From contig ONDE01000003.1 of the NCBI GenBank assembly GCA_900316515.1, positions 62,001-126,000 of the forward strand: a DNA stretch of 64,000 nt, written 5' to 3'. Source of the DNA: an uncultured Bacteroidales bacterium. Lineage in GTDB: Bacteria > Bacteroidota > Bacteroidia > Bacteroidales > P3. Every line of letters begins with the position of its first letter. Position 1 is the stretch's first letter. The position numbers and the translations under genes are program-made. This document shows positions 57,266-64,000 of the stretch, in pieces. The notes beneath the pieces are model-generated. The model searched no databases. It was not told where the DNA came from and saw only the letters and a program-made list of their open reading frames with translations.

Positions 57266-57304
57266 AGGCGGTTTGCAGGCCTTGTTGGTGCTGGCAAACC
57301 GCCT
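57266..57304 (-). terminator. Terminator of the M28 peptidase gene
   Basis: Eleven-base-pair perfect stem (aggcggtttgc / gcaaaccgcct) with a 17-nt loop, T-rich afterwards on the minus strand (ttctttta), 19 nt past the stop codon. Confidence 0.85.
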
Positions 57305-57322
57305 AAAATACAGAGTTAAAGA

Positions 57323-58219
57323 CTAATTAAGATGCTCGAGGAATACCCGCAGCAGAGACATGAAGTTCATGTAGTTGCCCAGTCCGCAGCCGTCGCAGGT
57401 ATCGGTGGGGCTATGGTAGCCGCCGAAGGGGCCGCCGAGAGTGTAGATGAATATTGCAGGGCATTCGGAGGTGAACCAGTAGTGGTCGCTGTTGGCGGCG
57501 TTGTCGCGACGGGCCACCTTCTTGGCATATCCACGCTCGTCGTTGATGCTCTGCAGCATGTCGACAAAGGGTGCCGTCTCGCGGCTGTTGGCGTTGACGA
57601 CCATCAGCCCATCCTCACCTCCGCAGAAGAGGTCTATGTTAATCAAAAGCTTTACCTTAGACAGCCTAATAAGCGGGTTGTCTGCAAAATAATGCGAACC
57701 TACAAGTCCCGACTCCTCGCCACCGAAGAAGAGGAATACGTATGTATAGTGGCCGCGCTGGAGGTTGGCCATGCGGGCTATGTCCATCACCGCGGCAGTG
57801 CCGCTGGCGTTGTCGTGGGCGCCGTAGAAGATGGTGTCGCCGTTCATGCCCAGGTGCTCATAGTGGGCGGTGAAGACAATCATCGTGTCCGTCTCGCCGG
57901 GGATATAGCCGCAGACGTTCTGCGAGCGGTAGCCGGCGCGGACAATGGGTGGCTTGGTGCGTGTCTGCGGGAAGCGGAAATACTGGTAGTAAGCATCTTT
58001 AATGCTCGTATTGGCACTATTTTCCAACGGTTTCACGCCGTTGGCCATCAGCTCGCGCCGCAGGTAGTCCGCCGCTATCGAATCTCCCCTGTTCTGCATC
58101 CCGCGCCCGAACATCTCCTCGCTGCTGAGGTCACGAATGATGCGGCGTGCGTATGTGCTGTCCTGCGCCGCCACGCCAACCGACAGGACCAAAGCCAATA
58201 ATAAGATAATCTTTTTCAT
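57323..58219 (-). CDS. M28-family metallopeptidase, secreted
   Basis: 298 aa from ATG 58219 with signal peptide MKKIILLLALVLSVGVAAQ. Zinc-site motifs in order: FTAHYEHLG (His), GAHDNASGTAA (Asp), FFGGEESGLVGSHYF (catalytic Glu and ligand), INIDLFCG (Asp), GGYHSPTDT (His). Such proteins are exported aminopeptidases or, in Bacteroidales, glutaminyl cyclase-like enzymes; the M28 fold alone does not settle which. It has its own terminator. Confidence 0.88.
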   Translation of the reverse strand: MKKIILLLALVLSVGVAAQDSTYARRIIRDLSSEEMFGRGMQNRGDSIAADYLRRELMANGVKPLENSANTSIKDAYYQYFRFPQTRTKPPIVRAGYRSQNVCGYIPGETDTMIVFTAHYEHLGMNGDTIFYGAHDNASGTAAVMDIARMANLQRGHYTYVFLFFGGEESGLVGSHYFADNPLIRLSKVKLLINIDLFCGGEDGLMVVNANSRETAPFVDMLQSINDERGYAKKVARRDNAANSDHYWFTSECPAIFIYTLGGPFGGYHSPTDTCDGCGLGNYMNFMSLLRVFLEHLN

Positions 58220-58371
58220 AATGCCATCAATCAATATGTTATTAAACCAGCCCCACTATTTTGCATCGCCGGCAATAAGCAGTATTATCCAAGTCATTTT
58301 TTTTTGAAGCATAAACTCAACTATCCACTCTTTCTAGACACCTAATATACTCCTTTAATATATTATAGATT

Positions 58372-61300
58372 TTATTTCTTTAAAATAATATTAGCCAGAC
58401 AAACAGCAACTTCTTGGGACTCTTCCCGCGGACGCCAAGCGAGTATGTAGCTAACTTCTACATCATTGACAATATAACCTTTCTGTTGCAAATCCTTCAT
58501 TTGCTCTTTCTGTGTCTTTGAAAGGCAAGCTATATAATCACCATGTTGCGATACAAGATATCCGTTGGAATAACGCAATCCTTCGCCACTACGAAGCCTT
58601 AACACCTTATCTTTTCGTTCCTTAAAATAATCAAGCCAAACATCGTGTAGACTAAGGCTAATGGAAATGTTGGTCTGGTCTAATACGGGATTGTGGTAAA
58701 TATATAGGTTTTGACGTGCTCGTGTAAGGCCAACATAAATGGTACGCAAGTCCTCTGGTTTTGTGTTGTTGGTTTCGTGGACAAATAGATGAACCGTGTC
58801 AAATTCCCGACCTTTTGCTTTGTGAATTGTGCTAACAAACACACAATTACCATCCAAGGAAACGAAATCCTCGACCTCACTTTCCAACAAGAACTGCCGC
58901 AAATCACTACGATATATTATCCGGTTGATTTGCTCATATTCTTCCCAGAAGCGCTTCATAGCTGGCAGTAATTTACTTGTGGCATAAGTTTGACACGTAC
59001 GCTCTTTTGCCGCCTGCCATATTTCATCACTAATAACAGACCCATCATTTCCAACATGCTTGACAAAGTAACGAACTTCTGCAAGGTTGATAAAACGGAA
59101 GCTGTTGTCTGCCTGGACTAATATTGCTCGAATGCCTTGCTGTTTTAATTGATATGCTACCTGTAGTGCTTGTTCGTTGGTTCGTGTCAATACTGCTGTT
59201 GTACCTTTTATTGCCAAACCATTTACAGAGAATATTGATCCCACAGGTATATTTTTCACAACCCCCTTGTACGAAGCCACAGCCTTAATCGGTGTGTGTT
59301 TCATTCGATTTGGAATTCTTTGAACAAATTGGTTGGCATAATTTACAATATCTTGTGTAGAGCGATAATTGTCTATCATCTCATACAAAACGGCGCCATG
59401 ATCAGACACAAGTGATTGCAGGTATTTCGAATTACTCCCACGGAAAGCATATATGTTTTGGTCGTCGTCACCAACAGCTATCACTCGCATTTCTTCGTTA
59501 CGCTGCATGAGTGCCTGTACCAATCGATAATCATCAGGCCCCATATCTTGCGCCTCATCTATTACAAGTACAGTTTTGGCGATTTTTGAATTTTCCACCT
59601 CTCCCCTTTCAATCATCTCTGCCGCTCGTTGTACAACACTGTCGGCCTCTTCTAGGGAGCCTTGTTTGCCTAGCAAGTCAAAGCTGTACGAATGAAACGT
59701 CTTTATATCAACAAAATGCGCTGCATTACCCACCAACTCAATCAGGCGTTTCTTGAATTCTGTAGCAGCTGCACGAGAGAATGTCAACATCAACAACTGT
59801 TCATGTTTTACATCCTCGAGCAGCAACAACGAAGCTAGTTTATGTACTAACACACGAGTTTTCCCACTACCAGGTCCTGCAGCAACAACGATATAGCGCG
59901 AGTCCCTATCGTTTATTATTTCCAGTTGACGCCTAGATAATGTGCTAAAAATCTTCTTGTATTTTGCTGGTGTAATATTTTGGTTTATCTCAGTCTTGCG
60001 GTCTTCTTTGAAATACTTATTGATAAAGCGACGATAATCCATTGTGAAATAGTCGCTGACATATTGTAAAGCTGCATTGTAGTCTCTGACCATCAGATTG
60101 GCATACTCGCCAACGATATGTATTTGTTGAATTCGTTGCTTATAAAATTCATCCAATAGACGATAATTCTCCTTTGTGTATCTGGTTCTTCTTTCTACCT
60201 TACGCTTTAGTTGCATGGTATTATAGATAACTAGGAAGCCACCTTCAAGTTTCAACAATTCATTTTTACTAAGAAATAGGAGCGCCTCTTCCATATCTGC
60301 AATAGATGGCGGAGCATCTATTGACAACTGGGAGGAAACATATTGGTTAAGTATACCAACCAACGAGAATGGAACAAACGTGCTTTCTTTTTCAGCCTTC
60401 TGTTTATTTATAGTTTCAATAATATATTGACAGAGTTGAGATCTTCTTTCAAAGTGTTGCATAGTGATATCTGCAGCAACCTGTAGACGAAGACTTACAC
60501 TACCGGCAGCAGTATGCTCCTCTTTTCTTACATAACCTTTGAGCCTAAGGAAATACAGCAGAGTTTTGAGACGTTTCACATTACAAAACGACATTCCTTT
60601 CGACTGGGCTTCCTCGTTAAGTTCCTTGTAATTAAGTTCTCGCGTTTTATCGGCAATTTTTTCAAGAAGAAATCTCTCGAGTTGCAATGTATTCTTCAGT
60701 TCCCGCATTGTATTGCTCTTGGGGAGACCGGCCAGCATATCCTGACTATCGGCCAAAATACCTTCTTGACGCATTAAGTTCACATTGCGAATGACAGCTT
60801 CTTTCGTCATTCCCAATACATCGGCCAAATAATCTATGCGGCTTTCTGCATCGTCAACATTATGTTTTGTGGCTCGACGGCTAATCAAAGAGCTGATGAT
60901 TCTAACAGCCTCTTCTCGTGTGGTATCATCGAATAAGGGTGATTGGGTAATACGTTTACGAGCCTCATCCATATTGCCTATAGTAATACCCGTGGCGAAA
61001 ACGTGCGGCGCATTGCTTCCGCGCTCAATGAATCCGGCATCTTCCAATGCAGCAATGGCAGCCTTTATTCGAGTCTCAACATCATCCACCTCATCTCCCC
61101 AACCTGCTTTGCGTGCAATCTCTAATGGAGAGCAACTGACGGTTGGACGCTGTTGTGTCATGTCCTTTATGGCTTTCCACACCTGTTGAATCTCACTGAT
61201 AGAAAGCTTTGTTTGATTTAACAAGATGAAATGCTTATCGAGGTCACTGTCTGCATATAGCACGTAGCAATCGGCTTCCATATGAGGATCACGCCCAGCA

Positions 61301-63048
61301 CGTCCTGCCTCTTGAATATAGCTTTCTAACGAGTCGCTAATATCATAATGGATTACCAGCCCCACATCTTTTTTATCTACGCCCATTCCAAATGCAGAGG
61401 TGGCCACAATAACTTGAACTTTGCCACTCATAAAAGCGTCTTGGTTGCGTATTTTATCGGCAGATTCCATTTTACCATTGAAAGGAAGTGCATAGATGCC
61501 ATCTGCGCGAAGACGATCGGCCAGTTCTTTTGTTCGTTTAGTTCTGCTTACATAAACGATTGAAGGGCATTGGTGTCCAAGAATAAGGGAACGCAACTGA
61601 TTGTATTTATCATCATCAGTGTCAGAATGAATGACTGTATAATGCAGGTTTTTCCGTTCAGAATTAGCAGCAAAAACTTTCAACTTTAAATTTAGTTTTT
61701 GCGCGAAGTAGTCACAAATATCTGTTATTACCTTCTGTTTTGCCGTGGCAGTGAAACAAGAAACGGCAATGGGATGTTGTTGTTGTTTCAGCTCTTGAAT
61801 CTTACGGATGAAATCGCCAATATAAAGATAATCCACGCGGAAGTCTTGGCCCCAAGCAGAGAAACAATGTGCTTCGTCTATAACAAACCTCACAACATTG
61901 CGGCCTAACAGCAACCGTTCTATCGTCTTACTTCGCAGCATTTCCGGGGCGATATAGAGCAAGTTGGCTGAGCCATCAAATACTTGCTGTACAGCACTTG
62001 CTCGCTCAATTGGGTCAAGTAGACCATTTATTGTCACGGCATCACTGATACCTCGTTCGGTAAGATTGTCTACCTGGTCTTTCATAAGTGACTGCAATGG
62101 TGATATAACCACTGTAAGACCATGCATATTACGACCAGCCATAAGGGCGGGCAACTGAAAAGTAAGGCTTTTGCCACCACCTGTGGGAAATATGGTTAAC
62201 AATGATTCTCCTTTAATGGCTGACTCTACAGCCTCCTGTTGCATTCTTTTTCCGTCGAAGAGCCGGAACTCATTATAACCAAAAAAATCTTGGAGACCTT
62301 TATGTGCATCCAAATGATTCCGACAATATTCACATTCGGCACAAGGAGTGTTTCTTAACAAATCCATCACTTTGGACATGTGTGGGTAATTACGTTGTAC
62401 CCATGCCGGAGTGATACTCATAATATCATCTGCACCGATGATGGCCAGTGCATATGCTAATTCTATCGGATGATCATTGATCAAATTGTTAAGGTTGGCA
62501 TTACCACATATTTTCCCATGGTACTCAGATGTAATCAAATTGACAACATCCGTTTTTGATGATAAGAGACGATTGATTAGTGTGGGTTGAATGTGTGGAA
62601 TATAACCTGTGTATTTGAAAAAGCCCTCAAACTCGGTCTTGTTGTGTAAAAGTTGATATAGTATTTCCTGCCTTTGCTTGTTCAATCGTTTCCACACTTC
62701 CAACTCATCGTAAAAGAGATCTCTGGCTTTTTTGGCATCGTTAACTGGATTATTCAACTCGTCTACCTGCAATTTGTCATCTTTTACTAGACGATGATAA
62801 GGTTTATTTGGAAATAACAATGGTGATAACGGCAATGTATCAATGACTTGATAGCGCTTTTGCAGCTGAACGTATTTCAAATCATGACCAATAATATTAT
62901 GTCCACATAATGTATCACACTTAGAAATGAATTCATTGAATTCTTTGGACGAGTGTGTGTGTAAAACTGCGCCATCTTCCCGTACAGCGCCGAAGTCCTG
63001 CACTTTTTGAGTGCTTACCCCGACTTCCGTATCAATGAAAACAATCAT
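58372..63048 (-). CDS. Exonuclease-RecQ-UvrD fusion helicase
   Basis: 1558 aa. Residues 1 to about 150 look like a DEDD 3'-5' exonuclease (FIDTEVG with D-x-E, CGHNIIGHDLKY, and NPVNDAKKARDLF as third motif). A short CAECEYC cluster at about 235-245 may bind Zn. RecQ helicase follows: PTGGGKSLTFQLP (about 287), VIDEAHCFSAWGQDFR (about 388), GMGVDKKDVGLVIHYD, YIQEAGRAGRD and helical RecQ-C-like domains. From about 1050 comes a UvrD/Rep-type helicase: AAGPGSGKTRVLVHKLA, VIDEAQDMGPDDYRLVQAL, VGDDDQNIYAFRGSNSKYL, TIHKAKGREFDTVHLF and YVGLTRARQNLYIYHN. All ATPase motifs look intact. The DNA is visibly more AT-rich than its neighbours, a sign of transfer. Role: DNA repair or possibly defence; unknown. 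Confidence 0.88.
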   Translation of the reverse strand: MIVFIDTEVGVSTQKVQDFGAVREDGAVLHTHSSKEFNEFISKCDTLCGHNIIGHDLKYVQLQKRYQVIDTLPLSPLLFPNKPYHRLVKDDKLQVDELNNPVNDAKKARDLFYDELEVWKRLNKQRQEILYQLLHNKTEFEGFFKYTGYIPHIQPTLINRLLSSKTDVVNLITSEYHGKICGNANLNNLINDHPIELAYALAIIGADDIMSITPAWVQRNYPHMSKVMDLLRNTPCAECEYCRNHLDAHKGLQDFFGYNEFRLFDGKRMQQEAVESAIKGESLLTIFPTGGGKSLTFQLPALMAGRNMHGLTVVISPLQSLMKDQVDNLTERGISDAVTINGLLDPIERASAVQQVFDGSANLLYIAPEMLRSKTIERLLLGRNVVRFVIDEAHCFSAWGQDFRVDYLYIGDFIRKIQELKQQQHPIAVSCFTATAKQKVITDICDYFAQKLNLKLKVFAANSERKNLHYTVIHSDTDDDKYNQLRSLILGHQCPSIVYVSRTKRTKELADRLRADGIYALPFNGKMESADKIRNQDAFMSGKVQVIVATSAFGMGVDKKDVGLVIHYDISDSLESYIQEAGRAGRDPHMEADCYVLYADSDLDKHFILLNQTKLSISEIQQVWKAIKDMTQQRPTVSCSPLEIARKAGWGDEVDDVETRIKAAIAALEDAGFIERGSNAPHVFATGITIGNMDEARKRITQSPLFDDTTREEAVRIISSLISRRATKHNVDDAESRIDYLADVLGMTKEAVIRNVNLMRQEGILADSQDMLAGLPKSNTMRELKNTLQLERFLLEKIADKTRELNYKELNEEAQSKGMSFCNVKRLKTLLYFLRLKGYVRKEEHTAAGSVSLRLQVAADITMQHFERRSQLCQYIIETINKQKAEKESTFVPFSLVGILNQYVSSQLSIDAPPSIADMEEALLFLSKNELLKLEGGFLVIYNTMQLKRKVERRTRYTKENYRLLDEFYKQRIQQIHIVGEYANLMVRDYNAALQYVSDYFTMDYRRFINKYFKEDRKTEINQNITPAKYKKIFSTLSRRQLEIINDRDSRYIVVAAGPGSGKTRVLVHKLASLLLLEDVKHEQLLMLTFSRAAATEFKKRLIELVGNAAHFVDIKTFHSYSFDLLGKQGSLEEADSVVQRAAEMIERGEVENSKIAKTVLVIDEAQDMGPDDYRLVQALMQRNEEMRVIAVGDDDQNIYAFRGSNSKYLQSLVSDHGAVLYEMIDNYRSTQDIVNYANQFVQRIPNRMKHTPIKAVASYKGVVKNIPVGSIFSVNGLAIKGTTAVLTRTNEQALQVAYQLKQQGIRAILVQADNSFRFINLAEVRYFVKHVGNDGSVISDEIWQAAKERTCQTYATSKLLPAMKRFWEEYEQINRIIYRSDLRQFLLESEVEDFVSLDGNCVFVSTIHKAKGREFDTVHLFVHETNNTKPEDLRTIYVGLTRARQNLYIYHNPVLDQTNISISLSLHDVWLDYFKERKDKVLRLRSGEGLRYSNGYLVSQHGDYIACLSKTQKEQMKDLQQKGYIVNDVEVSYILAWRPREESQEVAVCLANIILKK

Positions 63049-63084
63049 ATTGCCACCTTTCCACTAACAATATATGTCTATTAA

Positions 63085-63999
63085 TCAGAATCCCGGCAGG
63101 GTGAGCCAGAGGGTTGGGAGCATGAGGAGGAAGCCGATAAGGATGAGGGCGAGGATGAATTTCCAGACCCATTTGAGCCATGTGCCGTAGGGAATGCGGG
63201 CCATGCCGAGGACGCCGATGAGGACGCCACTGGTGGGAGTAAGCATATTGGTGAAGCCATCGCCGAACTGGAAGGCCAGGACGGTGGTCTGACGGCTGAC
63301 ATTGATGAGGTCGGCGAACTGGGTCATAATAGGCATCGTCAGAGCCGCCTTGGCGGAGCCGCTGGGCATGACGATGTTGAGCAGCGTCTGGAAGAGGTAC
63401 ATAACGCCGAGCGACATCACCTCGCCTGTCTGCGCAAGGCTGCGGGTGAGGCCGTAGAGCATGGTGTCGATGACGCGGCCGTCTTTGAGTATGAAGATGA
63501 TGCCGCTGGCAAGACCTACGACGAGGGCGGCGGAGAGGATGTCCTTGCAGCCAGCAAGGAAGAGCTTGGCAATGTCGTCGGCACCCTGACGGTCGAGAAT
63601 GCCGGCAAGGATGCCCATGGCGAGGAAGAGGGCCGAAATCTCGGCGATGTACCAATGCCATACCAGTACGCCGACGACAAGTGCCACGATGGTGAGTAGC
63701 AGCAGGATGAGGATAAGCGCGTGGCGAGTGGTCAGTGCGGACTGTTCGTTGCCCTGTTGCCGTTCGCGCCAATAGTCGTCGAGCTTATAGACGGGACTGC
63801 TTTCGGGCTTGGCCTTGACGCGATGGGCGTACCATAGGACGAAGGCGATGCCAATGATTGTCAATACTATCCAGCAGAAGAGGCGGTACTCGAGGCCGGA
63901 GAAGAGCGGAATGCCTGCGATGCCTTGCGCAATGCCGATGGTGAAGGGATTGAGCATGGCCCCGGCGAAGCCTATGTGGGCGGCGACGTAGCACATGCA
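63085..63999 (-). CDS. YfcC/DcuC-type transporter, C-terminal part (5' end outside window)
   Basis: About 305 residues visible, open at the window edge; the Met at 63996 is probably internal. Hydrophobic helices with GAMLNPFTIGIAQGIAGIPLFSG, LASGIIFILKDG, IVMPSGSAKAALTMPIMTQFADL and FGDGFTNMLTPTSGVLIGVLGMARIPY match the YfcC family (PF03606), carriers of C4-dicarboxylates or amino acids. A basic, hydrophilic loop (KAKPESSPVYKLDDYWRERQQ) lies mid-way. Substrate cannot be told. Confidence 0.85.
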   Translation of the reverse strand, partial: CMCYVAAHIGFAGAMLNPFTIGIAQGIAGIPLFSGLEYRLFCWIVLTIIGIAFVLWYAHRVKAKPESSPVYKLDDYWRERQQGNEQSALTTRHALILILLLLTIVALVVGVLVWHWYIAEISALFLAMGILAGILDRQGADDIAKLFLAGCKDILSAALVVGLASGIIFILKDGRVIDTMLYGLTRSLAQTGEVMSLGVMYLFQTLLNIVMPSGSAKAALTMPIMTQFADLINVSRQTTVLAFQFGDGFTNMLTPTSGVLIGVLGMARIPYGTWLKWVWKFILALILIGFLLMLPTLWLTLPGF

Positions 64000-64000
64000 G

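Overview
The window is a genomic segment of an anaerobic Bacteroidota bacterium, most likely an uncultured gut- or rumen-type Bacteroidales. The evidence is: many TAnnTTTG (Bacteroidetes -7) promoter boxes with few Shine-Dalgarno sites; large secreted proteins with C-terminal domains like type IX secretion (T9SS) cargo; BspA-like leucine-rich repeats; a DUF6266-type protein; an RND efflux operon carrying the small PG0541-type protein; ATP-dependent PEP carboxykinase, a [FeFe]-hydrogenase-like protein and a membrane pyrophosphatase. No rRNA, tRNA, CRISPR array, integrase or transposase gene was seen. The species cannot be named from sequence alone.

Layout. 0-10 kb: end of a [FeFe]-hydrogenase-like gene, pckA, a secreted LRR protein and gcvP on +, converging on clpC and a DUF6266 protein on -. 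10-30.3 kb: accessory surface region. A membrane AraC regulator is followed by a REP/BIME-like palindromic repeat, then two mirror-image modules. Module 1 is giant T9SS protein, lipoprotein, 64-aa peptide. Module 2 is 81-aa peptide, lipoprotein, 2931-aa T9SS protein with about 31 InlB-like repeats. Three genes of unknown or regulatory type lie between them. 30.3-37.4 kb: a complete tripartite RND efflux operon (tetR-tolC-acrA-acrB-PG0541-like) on -. 37.5-41.7 kb: yajC, then murL, murD2 and an M20 amidohydrolase on +. murL and murD2 encode the alternative route in which L-Glu is added to UDP-MurNAc-L-Ala and then epimerised. 41.7-45.4 kb: LolA-like protein, MMPL exporter and LEA-type lipoprotein on -, possibly an envelope lipid or lipoprotein trafficking group. 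45.5-58.2 kb: housekeeping genes (glnS, a 41-aa membrane peptide, a GT39-type transferase, hppA, a secreted unknown, dxs, an acyl-ACP thioesterase, argS, an M28 peptidase). 58.4-63.0 kb: one very large, AT-richer gene fusing a DEDD-type exonuclease, a RecQ helicase and a UvrD-type helicase. 63.1-64 kb: end of a YfcC/DcuC-type transporter running off the window.

The most unusual theme is a class of short low-complexity repeats, different words at each site and often arranged as inverted arms. They fill many gaps between genes (16.8, 18.8, 30.7, 34.0, 35.2, 36.7 kb). They also lie in frame inside coding sequences (AraC, MurL, MurD2, the M20 hydrolase, the giant surface protein), at positions that look like variable loops. 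Two intergenic copies share a nearly identical core of about 32 bp. The best candidates for undescribed biology are these repeats, the duplicated peptide-lipoprotein-giant-protein module with its operator-like promoter, and the exonuclease-RecQ-UvrD fusion.
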